A stretch of DNA of 64,000 nucleotides from Harmonia axyridis. Lineage: Eukaryota; Arthropoda; Insecta; Coleoptera; Coccinellidae. A model generated the notes under the pieces. The model had not been told where the DNA came from, searched no databases, and was given only the letters and a program-made list of their open reading frames with translations. Every line of letters begins with the position of its first letter. Position 1 is the stretch's first letter. The position numbers and the translations under genes were made by a program. The stretch is taken from NCBI RefSeq assembly GCF_914767665.1, contig NC_059502.1:49644031-49708030 (forward strand), read 5' to 3'. Below, piece by piece: positions 24,301 through 33,013 of the stretch.

Positions 24301-25031
24301 ATATCATAAAGGATCGAACTATTACTGACGATCGATGCCGTTATGGGTGTCCAACGAATGAGACAATCCAACATATCACGGGAGGATGTCAAATGTTTGC
24401 AGGAAATGAATATAAAGAGAGACACGATGCAGTAGGAAAGATTCTACACCAAGAAATGGCAACTAAATTAACACTAATTCATTCTGAAAAAGTGCCATAC
24501 TACAAATACCGACCGGAAACCATCCTGGAAAACGAACGCTATAAACTGTACTGGGATCGTACAGTTTTGACTGATAAAACAGTCCCTCACAACAGGCCAG
24601 ATATATTGCTAGTTGATAAACATCAAAAGGCAGCAATACTCATCGACGTAGCAATACCCAATAACAACAACATGCGTCAAAAAGAGGTCGAAAAAATTTC
24701 AAAATATAGGGACCTCGAATTTCAGATAAAGCGCCAGTGGGGAATGATATCAACGAGAACTATTCCAATTATCATCTCAACAACAGGAATAGTACCCAAA
24801 AATCTCAAGAGAAATATCAAGCAACTAGGTCTTAGTGAGTATATATGTAATATAATGCAAAAAGCTGTTCTTTTAGGTACTGCAAGGACGGTGAGAAAAT
24901 TCCTAGGAAGCGAAGGACAGGTCCAAGGATCACGTGTGAGAGGACCAGAAGTTCGACGAGAACCAGGGGGACCACAACGACCGGACACGACCGAGCTCTG
25001 CCCTTCTGATATTTTAAATATCTGGGATTGA
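21333..25031 (+). CDS. R4/Dong-like non-LTR retrotransposon polyprotein (RT and restriction-like endonuclease)
   Basis: A single uninterrupted frame of up to 1,232 codons. Reverse transcriptase boxes appear in order: SPGPDGIHNFW (about residue 465), YFDYKKAFDSIPH (about 595), FQGDSLSPLWF (about 655) and YMDD (about 700). They are followed by a CCHC knuckle, CRYGCPTNETIQHITGGC (about 1002-1020), and a restriction-like endonuclease signature, RPDILLVD ... ILIDVAIP (about 1088-1108). RT followed by C-terminal CCHC and REL endonuclease defines the R2/R4 group. Location in a TAA repeat fits the Dong/R4 branch. The frame is open from the microsatellite; the codon at 21333 is GTG and the first ATG is at 21486 (MKWTSSINE), so translation may start there or the 5' end is slightly truncated. 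No stops or shifts are seen, so it may be recently active. Confidence 0.9.
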   Translation: MLRRRASVEQNATPPQSQHSRRRITRVSPTAEGAAQDPQPALTQAGLPRRRMKWTSSINETIMRIYYEVTNMEEDKIGYRQKLFAEFERNYPELQVSEQRVADQYRVILRNKLVPDERLNTIKNEVQLRLQNRDLTNNERTIEENYECAENQQNINAQMNTEEQNNADVIAISDAQRRKIYAAPVENPEEDQRELLERLSATMNRCVIDFEGTDPLRRPILPRLRTSKKLSHLLVMTNKEIIPKYLSDYHDLESLHLIIYCAAFSIATVLGVKPKPKSQQPAREKQQNKPHWQKRLENKVHSIRQDIGRLTQFAKGSPSRKLQKMVNIMMDRHRQHTTYDPNNENAQQILDTLKQKLSVYSERLRRYNESYRRKQDNMIFENSERKFYRMLNNNMSATPGSYPIVEDIENFWTDQLASPTPYNSQADWIRSEEKSCETIEHMPHNAVSIEEFHAILKNAHNWKSPGPDGIHNFWLKKFWCIHGRLVETINEVMRNPTEMPKFLTTGTTYLLPKDLQHTADPSKYRPITCLPTIYKIITSCIASRIYKHCETNNIMTAQQKGCSKNALGSKELLIIDSIICNQAFKKHRNLFMTYFDYKKAFDSIPHGWLTKILEIYKIDPITINFLKYAMCNWRTNIELSTANITTKEIPIKRGIFQGDSLSPLWFCLALNPLSKQLNATEKGFNVKGNRNTIALNHLLYMDDLKLITGNKNHLQIMVKLVENFSKDVGMKFGLDKCRTISVVRGKIQDEPIALSNGQEIEAMKSDDLYKYLGMKQNRRINHQRMKEDLTTEFIRRINKILKTNLNSKNMTRAINTYACSILTYSFGIIPWSKTDMENLKRKMRTLMTKAHKHHPKSSIERTTLPRNKGGRGLLDIMELANGQIECLRTYFKDKSGTSEIYKVLCEADESTPLQLHKEQLSYNHQTIQEKMQRWREKPLHGRHFNEVNQDHVDIEASNYWLTSGAMYPETEGFLLAIQDQVISTRNYCKHIIKDRTITDDRCRYGCPTNETIQHITGGCQMFAGNEYKERHDAVGKILHQEMATKLTLIHSEKVPYYKYRPETILENERYKLYWDRTVLTDKTVPHNRPDILLVDKHQKAAILIDVAIPNNNNMRQKEVEKISKYRDLEFQIKRQWGMISTRTIPIIISTTGIVPKNLKRNIKQLGLSEYICNIMQKAVLLGTARTVRKFLGSEGQVQGSRVRGPEVRREPGGPQRPDTTELCPSDILNIWD

Positions 25032-25113
25032 GTGAATGTTCCTCTTAGCGAGGAGTGAGAAGCCGACGGCGAGGAGAAATCCTACGCGTATAGGCAAAAG
25101 TCGGATAATAATT
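25032..25113 (+). other. 3' untranslated tail of the R4/Dong-like element
   Basis: A short GC-richer stretch (gcgaggagtgagaagccgac and onward) ends at ggataataatt. The ataataatt at 25105-25113 is also the left target duplication of the neighbouring LINE, which inserted at this junction. Confidence 0.55.
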
Positions 25114-25192
25114 GGTATTTATTTCAAAGACATGTTACATCATTTTCAAGAAACAGTAACACAAAATGAAACAATAGTCAAAAAAAGTATTC

Positions 25193-28030
25193 CTAAAAAT
25201 CATCTAATGAATAAGGCTCTAGGTCTAGTAGGAAGCTCTTTAGTTTTTTCTTGAATAGGTTCAATGTTTGACAGTTCCTTATGTCCACTGGTAAATTATT
25301 ATAATATTTTATACAAGCATATGTTGGATGTTTTTCGGTGATGCTGAGTTTATGGCGTGGAAAGCTCAAATTCAGTTGTCTGGTCTGATAGCTATGAAAG
25401 CTGCTACAAGTACTGTACACACCTATGTTCTTAAAAACATAGATGAGTATTTCATATATGTAGAGCCCGTAAACAGTCATTATTCGATTACGTTTAAATA
25501 TACATCTGCAAGATTCGCGGTAATTCATCTTGAAAATACACCTAATGACTCTCTTCTGAACGCGGAAAATTTCAATCAGCTCTGAACTGGATCCATAAAA
25601 AATCAATCCGAATTTCATCAAACTCTCAAAATTTGCGAAGTAAAAGACTTTCAGGGATTTTTCGTTTAGATATTTACTCAACGTTTTCAAGCTGTAAGTG
25701 ATCGAACTCAACTTTTAACTTAGTCTTACTATTTGTTCTGTCCAATTGAGATGCTCATCGATAAATACCCCCAAGAATTTAGTACACTGGTCAGGTTTTA
25801 GGTCTTGACTGAGCATGGTAATTTTATCAGGTCTTTGTATTCTTTGTTGGGGGGTTCGAAACAGAACCACTTTAGTCTTTTCAGCGTTCAGAATCAAGTC
25901 ATTTTCTTCAAACCAGTCTTGAATTTTTTCAAGTAGGACAAACATCTTTTGCAACAACCTGGGGTAGCTCGAGTCAGACACAAGTAGATTCGTATCATCA
26001 GCAAATATTGTCATGAAGCAAGATATGGTTTGTGCATCAAATATTCGCTCTATATCGTTGATAAAAATGATAAAGAGAATTGGACCTAAAATACTTCCTT
26101 GTGGGACACCTGTGTTGTTTATTTTTATATCTGATTTAATTGTTTTACCTTCTTTTTTAACTGCTGTTCTCTGTTGCCTATCTCTTAAGTATGACTCGAA
26201 CCACCTCAGCACATTTCCTCTTATTCCAAAACTCTCCAACCTTTCTAACAACTTCTTATGACTAAGACTGTCAAAAGCCTTGGAAAGATCTATAAATATA
26301 CCCAGCAGGATTTCATTCTTTTCAAACGACTTAATTATGTTTTCTGTGAACTGCAAAATGGCTGTTTCAACGGATCGACCTTTTACATAACCATGCTGAT
26401 TTTTGCTGAGCATATTAAAGGATGTTAAGAAACTCACCAGCCTATCAGACATGGCCTTCTCAAATAACTTAGAAAATGATGGTAATATACTTATCGGTCT
26501 GTAACTCCCGAACAACCCGCGATCGCCCTTCTTGTATATTGGAACTATAGTAGCTAGCTTAAGCTGTTTTGGGAAGATGCCATGTTTAAAAGAGTTGTTC
26601 ATAATATAACTGATCACCTCAGAAATTTCTTCTATACATGTTTTGATGAGGTTAGTTGGTATTTCATCATCACCGCTCGTGAATTTATTTTTTAATTTCT
26701 GACTGAGTTTAATTATCTCTTTCGCTGTAACCGGAGTCAAGAAGAGCGATCGCGTGTTCCTCGGGATGTTACGAGATGCCCGTGGCTTCGAGTTGTTTTT
26801 TTGCATCTTTGGAATAGCATTCAATAAATAACTGTTATATCTGTTTGCTAAATCCTTAGAACCATCTTCAAACAAATTAACATGAAAATCATTATTACCT
26901 ACCAATTCTTTGTGGATACCCCACATACTTTTCATTTTATTGTCTGATTTAGTAATTTTTTCATGACATATATCGGCTCGCTTATTTACTAGAAATTGAT
27001 TATACTTCTTTTTTATGTTGTCATAGTCTTTTTTTAGTTCTGGGCGGTACTCTAAGATGGTTTGCATAGCACTCAGCTTGTTTTTGTACTCTTCAACCTC
27101 CGGATCATTCATTACTTCATTCATTTTCTTATTTTCTCGAACTGATTTAAGAGGAAAACATTCATAGAAAAGTTTCAGAAAAATGTCCATAAAAATATTC
27201 CACTGTTTATCTACATTGTTTTCAGCGGTAAAATATACTTCTTTCCAGTCCTGAGACTTCAACTTCAGCTTAAACACATTTATATTATTAGCAGAGAAAA
27301 TTCTGGTATTAGGACGAGGAGATTTTTTGTTACTTATGTTTTTTGTGAAAGAAAATTCTAAACCCAAGTGATCGGAGATCGAATTGTACAAAACGTTTTT
27401 TGAATAAACACCCTTAAAATTAGTTAAAACATTGTCTATACAAGTTCTAGTGTTTGACGTGATTCTTGTATACTCATCGAAAACAATTTCAAAAGAATAT
27501 GCACTCAACAAAGATTTCATTCTATTGATGGCTTTTTTATTGTCTTTGAGGTCTATATTAAAGTCACCTGTTATAAAGGCCGTTTTTTCCATTCCAGCCA
27601 GTAACTCTAGGGTATCTTCCAGTCTTCCATAAAACTCCTCGATGTTTGAGTTGTAAGGTGGTCTATATATACTCATGATGATGTGACCTTCTGCACTACA
27701 CTCTATTGCCGCACACTCAAACACACCGCACTTCGCTAAAGCGTTCAAATTTTGGCACACACTGTATTTGATTCCCTTTCTGACATATATTGCAGCTCCT
27801 CCATGTTGGCCAATATCTCTACAGAAGTAGGTTGCCAGATTAAAATTTTCCAAATTATGTGTTTTCAGTTGGTCTTCAGTCTTCCAATGCTCAGTTACAG
27901 TTAGGTAGTGACAGTTTGGATGCGAATTTAAAATAGCGTTGAGTTCATTTACGCAATTTCCAATTGACTGGACATTCTGTGATATAATACTCACGTTATT
28001 GGATGGTTCACGTTGTTTGCCAGTATTCAA
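25193..28030 (-). pseudogene. LINE ORF2: endonuclease and reverse transcriptase, one in-frame stop
   Basis: An apurinic-type endonuclease comes first: ISQNVQSI, ITGDFNIDL (about residue 155), TCIDNVLTNF and SDHLGLEF (about 219). Reverse transcriptase follows: IYKKGDRGLFGSYRPIS, FIDLSKAFDSLSH (about 582), GVPQGSILGPILF and FADDTNLL (about 675), then LGVFIDEHLNW. A TAA at 25717-25715 interrupts the frame after EQIVRLS, but the same frame continues without shift for 172 further codons (KLSSITYSLKTL ... YNNLPVDIRNC), the usual C-terminal domain. Total length is about 945 codons. The frame opens at ttgAATACT directly on the ORF1 stop; no ATG precedes the endonuclease, so initiation is unclear. Confidence 0.88.
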
Positions 28031-29085
28031 AGTAAAAAATCCCCGGCTTGATTCGTTAAAAACTCTTTGTGCCTTGCAAAGTCAAATCTCTTTACACCCA
28101 CCCCAGTTGGCCAGAATTCAGGTTTATACAAATTTTCTTTTTTATTAAATGGTGCTGTTATTACGTATCTTCGTAAAGCGTTTTCTGCAGTCGGTATCTC
28201 TTTCACTGTTATGTTATCATTTTCAAATCCCTCTGTATTTTTAATGTATTCTTTTATTTTCTCTTCTGTGGCAGTTCGATTTATTCGGTATAAGTAGATC
28301 CACACTTTTTTTTCAGGGCCAGTGAATTCACTTGTTTTTCCCGTCCCAATTGTTTTGCCTTTGTTGCTTTGTCTTCTGGATTTACGTTCTCTGTATGTTA
28401 TAAATTGGCTCGAGTCGGAATCTGCTACGTTGTTTCCCGTACCAATGTTGTTTACATCAGCTGTTGTATTCTGCGCAGATTGAGTTTGCTTGTTTTGATT
28501 TCGATTCCTATTGACGTTGCTGACAGCTGGTGTTTTAGCTGATTCATTAGATTTCTGCTTTGTTATATCGCTGTAAAATTTGTTCTGCTTGTGTTGTTGC
28601 TCCATCTGTAGGTGGTAAAGATGAGTTTCCTCGTTACCGGTTACAGTTTTCTTAACTGTGGTTAAAGCATCGCCTTTGTTTATGTGGCGATTATTCACTG
28701 CACTATCTTCATTTTTTTTGTTGTTTTTTTCGAGTGTGTTTATTCTATTTATTAGAAGTTCGTTATTCAACTTCAAAATATTGTTTTTGTCTCTGGTTTC
28801 TTCTAGTAATTGACGCAAATATTCAATTTCTAGCAATAACGTTTTCTTCTCTAGTTTATCATTCACTTCACACGAAACAATGTTACCCGGTTTTTCACAA
28901 CATATTAGTTTTCCGTTTTCTAGCACTTTCAAATTTGGATTTTTGATTGCACATCTCTCATGAAAGAGGGACAAACAATTTACACAAACTTTATTTGCAC
29001 ACTTTTTCGATTTGCAACACTTGAAGAATTCATTATCTGATTGTTCGGTTCCGTCTGACAAGACGTCATCCTCGTTCAGTGGCAT
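28027..29085 (-). CDS. LINE ORF1 protein with PHD-like finger and coiled coil
   Basis: 352 residues from ATG at 29085. Residues about 20-55 have a PHD-like cysteine pattern (CCKSKKCANKVCVNC, then FHERC and LICC). Residues about 68-125 are Leu/Glu/Lys-rich with heptad-like spacing, a likely coiled coil. A low-complexity Asn/Gln-rich middle follows, then a C-terminal part (WIYLYRINRTATEEKIKEYI ... PTGVGVKRFDF) resembling the RRM-like end of ORF1 proteins in arthropod CR1/Jockey-type LINEs. Such proteins bind element RNA. The stop overlaps the opening of ORF2 (TTGA), an arrangement that suggests coupled translation. The frame is intact. Confidence 0.85.
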   Translation of the reverse strand: MPLNEDDVLSDGTEQSDNEFFKCCKSKKCANKVCVNCLSLFHERCAIKNPNLKVLENGKLICCEKPGNIVSCEVNDKLEKKTLLLEIEYLRQLLEETRDKNNILKLNNELLINRINTLEKNNKKNEDSAVNNRHINKGDALTTVKKTVTGNEETHLYHLQMEQQHKQNKFYSDITKQKSNESAKTPAVSNVNRNRNQNKQTQSAQNTTADVNNIGTGNNVADSDSSQFITYRERKSRRQSNKGKTIGTGKTSEFTGPEKKVWIYLYRINRTATEEKIKEYIKNTEGFENDNITVKEIPTAENALRRYVITAPFNKKENLYKPEFWPTGVGVKRFDFARHKEFLTNQAGDFLL

Positions 29086-29140
29086 GACTGTAATATTTAT
29101 TTATATTTATCTACATATGAATAAAGGAATAATAATAATT

Positions 29141-29365
29141 CTACCACACTATTGATGGCTTTTGTTGTTGTGCCAATTCCGAAAAATAAGCCAATAACAC
29201 TGTCTCCGAGAAAGAACTGCATGTCTTTTTAATTTTTCATTCCATAAATCTTGAATACGCGGTTTCGTAAATTTTCCGCGATTTAGCTGGCAATAATTTT
29301 CGTGACGCTACTTGCGCCGCTTCTATCAACTCCAGTGGAGTCAGAGAAAACTCGGAATCAGACAT
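29141..29365 (-). pseudogene. Tyrosine recombinase (Crypton-like) N-terminal fragment with in-frame TGA
   Basis: From ATG at 29365: MSDSEFSLTPLELIEAA, then LLPAKSRKIYETAYSRFME, a TGA stop, then KIKKTCSSFSETVLLAYFSEL. This is the N-terminal core-binding (SAM-like) domain of the arthropod tyrosine-recombinase family related to Cryptons. The TGA stands where related proteins, as I recall them, have Trp after the YxxxYxxFxx motif. The relic at 58195-58844 has TGA at the same column. The frame ends at TAG beside the TAA repeats, and the rest of the enzyme is missing. The R4/Dong-like element and the LINE are inserted just downstream. Confidence 0.65.
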
Positions 29366-29591
29366 TTTTTAACTTTATATTATTCAACAAAATAACTACT
29401 GAACAATTATTACTGAGTTCGCAATTTTTGAAACAAATCACAAAATTAAATTGACAGATATTTGATTACTTTGAAGTTTCCCTTAGCAACGCAGGTCTAT
29501 TTGCAGCTTACTAGTTTAAAAATTCAAAATTCATGTCGACAACATTCTGACTTTAATATATTGTAATAATATGTTCTTTCACTATTAAATT

Positions 29592-29740
29592 GTCGTTTTT
29601 CCTGTCACAGAAAAAAATAGTGTATTATACACTATACTCCGCTTCGCGGCGGGAGACAACATAACCTCGAGCTAAAATCTAATACTTTTTTCCCTTATAT
29701 AATAAATAACTATTTTTCAAATGACATTTCCTGAACTTGT
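29592..29740. repeat. Right inverted-repeat arm with GC-rich hairpin
   Basis: The arm mirrors 21140-21203. Inside it ctccgcttcgcggcgggag (29637-29655) and the preceding agtgtattatacact (29619-29633) are palindromic. The hairpin is about 255-280 nt upstream of the recombinase ATG at 29365, a placement similar to that at the 58 kb and 63 kb loci. Confidence 0.6.
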
Positions 29741-30528
29741 TTCAACTGTAAAATAGCTTAGTGAGTATTTTATGTCTAGACATGTTTAGCCCGAAATGAA
29801 TATTTTTCACTGGTTTTGTACTGGAACTGGCAGTATACTAGTAATACCTAATAATATCAATTAAAGATAAGCAAAATCAAATAAATCATCGTAATATTGA
29901 AAAACAATTTTGAAAAAATTTGATGGAAACCACGTGAACAAACAGAAACATATTGAGAATTCTCGTAAGGATGAGTTCAAGATATTTTCAGCAAAAAAAG
30001 TATCATCAATATTTATCGCACATGTGATCTGCCTAGTTTTCTGCAAATTTTTTTCAAATCGAACTGCACCTCATTTCAATCATATTAAATTATTAAAAAG
30101 TTTGCAGAGATCTGAGCATATCTTATGAACGATAAATATTGATGAGACTTATTCAGCTGAATATATGGAGTCATTGCAAACTTACGATAATTCAGACTAT
30201 GTTCTTGTTTTTTCACGTGGTCTCCATTTTATCTTGTCAAAATGAATGTTTCCAAATATTTTGATGATTTCATCGAATTGGCTTATCTTTGATTGATTTT
30301 ATTTGTAAATATAAAGTAGAATTGAGTAATGGCATTAATGTATGCATGCAAAGTTTATTGAGAACCCCCAGTAAAAAATATGGAATGCGAAGCTTTTTTA
30401 AAATTAATCATTTAAGGTAGATACAACATGACTAGACAAAAAATGAAGATTACTCACTAAGCTTTACGATAAACAAAAAAGAATCGTCTTATTGACATTT
30501 TTTAAGGTCATATTTGAAATATGTAGAG
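29741..30528. other. Unrecognised AT-rich stretch
   Basis: No convincing ORF or repeat. It separates the inner and outer right-hand inverted repeats; the corresponding gap on the left is only about 45 bp. Confidence 0.4.
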
Positions 30529-30790
30529 TGATCCATAAATTTGCAAAAGACTCGAAAATATTTCGGGAATTCAATAAAAAATTAATCGAACGGTTTTCAA
30601 GATATGATCTTTAGTTCAAGCCATTATAACCATGAAATTTCTTGATAAAAGGGCGTACGTCAAAAAGAACTATAGATTAATAATAACGAATGAGGTATTT
30701 CAAAATCAGAATTTCATGGAGATTATGAGTATGGAGAGTACGATAAAAAAATTGGCATTCCCATTATTCTATTCGAGATTCGAATCTACC
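30529..30790 (+). repeat. Dispersed repeat, right copy
   Basis: Starts agtgatccataaatttgc and is the inverted counterpart of 20905-21095. It contains about 60 bases (around 30652-30710) absent from the left copy. Confidence 0.7.
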
Positions 30791-31776
30791 CTGGAAATTT
30801 CAAATTTCTAGGTATCTTTGTTCGAGAGGACGAGAGCAATCGTGTTCGTAGAAGGATGGACCCAATCAAATTTGAAGAATGATTCGTCATCAATGAGTTA
30901 AATCTTATAGTTTATAGACATAGTGACGGAATGATAGAGCAATCTTATATTAAATCTTATCTGGTGCTATCATCAATTGCATCAAATGTCGCCTATCCTC
31001 AATCACTATATCCTGTTACGATCTTGAACCACGAGGAGGACATCCACAGACCACAAACAAAATCGAATGGCTCATTGAAATTCCAATTCATGAGAACGAC
31101 GGTAATGTCAAAAGCGATGATTTAACAGTACAGAAATCGAAAGTGGTCTCTCCGTTTGACATGTTTACCTTCAAGATTTCAGTACCGTACTCCTCTCCCA
31201 TGATGAGAGTCAGCCATATTGAACGTCGTGCTACATATTTGAGTCCGATCATTTGAAGTGGATGCGGTAATGCTGCATTCCAACTCTCGGTTTCATCTAC
31301 CGCTCCAATAAATAGACTGTACTAGTTTCAATTATGACCATTATGTCATAAACCGGATTAAGAATTTGGCATTATTGCGTTATTCGCTTCTAGAATTTGA
31401 TTTATTCGAATTATTTCATTTGATATCTATCTGAATAATTAAATTATTGAAAAGAGAAAAATCGATGTTTGTTTCAGTAAAGAATGAATTTCGCTCAATA
31501 AGAAATAATTTTTTATATATCTACCTATCTGTGTTCTTCATCAACTTGATTTTTAAAATATTTGAAAATTTTTTGATACGTGCATCGTTAAATGAATATA
31601 TTCCAATGCATATTTAGCACCAATCACTCTTTTAAATTAGCACTTGATTACATTTATAACAATTAACAAACTTATAACTCTCACACAAAAACAACTGAAA
31701 TACAACTATTGGAACATGACTCAACATTAATTTAGTGAAAATGTCGAGGAGGAATGCAAAAAATTTTTTGAAACAA
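30791..31776. other. Unrecognised stretch
   Basis: No domain is recognised in the short ORFs. GC is slightly raised around 31000-31310. Nothing further can be said. Confidence 0.35.
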
Positions 31777-31992
31777 TCAAAGTGTCTTCTCAATCGATTT
31801 CAAAGTAGATTCCATCTGTGATGATGGGGATGACACTCTGGTTGTTGCAGAAGATTTTTGCCATTTTTCCACGCTGTGTATGTGTGTAAGGATTGATATT
31901 TTGATTCCATACGTTTTGGCTGCCTGGCGTTTTGATAAAGTTGTCGACACTATTTTACTGATAGCAATGTTCAAATTGTCTCCATCAGCCAA
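31777..31992 (-). pseudogene. Possible psq-type helix-turn-helix fragment
   Basis: The 71-codon frame contains TTLSKRQAAKTYGIKISIL, resembling the helix-turn-helix of pipsqueak or pogo-type proteins (LSxRxAAKxYGIPxSTL). No further transposase domain follows. It directly precedes a mariner relic on the other strand, so it may be transposon debris. The evidence is a single short motif. Confidence 0.35.
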
Positions 31993-32024
31993 TCGGCTCC
32001 TTCCACTGGAGGATTAAAGTTTTA

Positions 32025-32335
32025 ATGATGACATTAAATCGCTGCTGAATCGCAACAAAATCGACCCATTTTTGAAGCGGTTAGTGACTAATGATGAAAA
32101 GAGGATCACTTACGACAACGTCAATCGAAAAAAGTCATGTTCGAAAAGCGGTGAGCCGGTGGAAACGGTGGCCAAGCTAGAATTTTCGAAGGAGTTTTGC
32201 TGTATGTTTGGTGGGATTGGCTAGTAATTATCTACTATAAGCTGAGCTCCCGTACGGCATAACTGTTAACTCGGAACTGTTCTATCAACAATTGGGCCGT
32301 CTGAAGGCAGCAGTCGCCCAGAAGCGGCCAGCTTT
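32025..32335 (+). pseudogene. mariner transposase fragment
   Basis: Reads DIKSLLNRNKIDPFLKRLVT, NDEKRITYDNV, KSCSKSGEPVETVAK and, after stops, a degraded YYELLxxGxTxNSELY and QLGRLKAAV in other frames. This is the part of mariner transposase around the first catalytic Asp. Both ends are missing. It is the same wording type as the copies at 6845 and 12330 but in plus orientation. Confidence 0.7.
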
Positions 32336-32394
32336 AGCCACACACATTTTGGCGATACTAGCGGCAAAAATTGAGCATGGATCTTAAATTTTAA

Positions 32395-32766
32395 TTCCTT
32401 TCCTAAGCGAATTTTTATTATTAATTTATTCTTTCTGGTTACGAAAACGACAAAAACTAATGTTCACGTACAGTGTGATCCAATATTCAGGAAATTATTC
32501 AGCCGCAATTTCACTATTCCAGATAGGATTTATTCGATTTCAGAAAGATTGAAGGAAGGTGATAGTCAAGGGTGCCAAAAATTCAAAATCTGAAATTATT
32601 CTGTCGATTAGTTAGACAGTTATTGAACTGTGAAATTCAACTCATAAGATGAACATCACCCCAAACGAAAGCACTCGAACGATTGAAACCTCTTGATACG
32701 AGTCCTCCATGATGAACTTCATTCATGGTATCCGTTTGTCGCATTCTTTCCGGGACACCCTGTACC
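32395..32766. repeat. Single arm of the foldback family seen at 52130-53517
   Basis: Matches 53155-53517 along its length, for example cacgtacagtgtgatcc, gaactgtgaaatt, cctcttgatacgagtcctcc and the terminal gggacaccctgta. The other arm is absent. A hAT element begins 8 bp after its end. Confidence 0.7.
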
Positions 32767-32773
32767 TACAAGG

Positions 32774-33009
32774 CAGTGACGGCTCGTGCCCTCGAGATGT
32801 GGGTCGGCCACACATCGGAAACAAATTTATTTGAGAAAATGAATTCCGTAATACCATTCAGCGTATTTGAATTGCCGAAGATAGCATTGTCCGAGTACAA
32901 AATTTGTAATTCACGTTTGAGTTTATCCTTATCGAAAAAGTTTCTGTAATTATCGATCAAAGATTTGAAAGGTATTTCCGGAAAATTACGAACGTATATA
33001 TCAAATTTA
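32774..33009 (-). pseudogene. hAT transposase, downstream piece after the piggyBac
   Basis: Reads NKFDIYVRNFPEIPF, LIDNYRNFFDKDKLKREL and LNGITEFIFSNKF, then runs into the terminal repeat. Skipping the piggyBac and one TTAA keeps the reading frame of the upstream piece (ELMNF followed by NKFD), so the insertion hit a readable frame. The usual C-terminal dimerisation segment is missing, replaced by the terminal repeat, so this was already a deletion derivative. Confidence 0.7.
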
Positions 33010-33013
33010 TTAA

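Larger units (their letters stand above)
25114..29131 (-). mobile_element. Two-ORF LINE (CR1/Jockey-like group), whole element
   Basis: About 4.0 kb on the minus strand: a 5' leader of only about 46 nt, ORF1 (29085-28027), ORF2 (28030-25193) and a 3' tail of about 80 nt containing aataaa. The sequence ataataatt flanks it at 25105-25113 and 29132-29140 and is a plausible target duplication, although the TAA-rich context makes chance more likely than usual. No poly-A tail is visible at the 3' end. It inserted at the 3' junction of the R4/Dong-like element, so it is the youngest layer of the nest. Confidence 0.75.
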
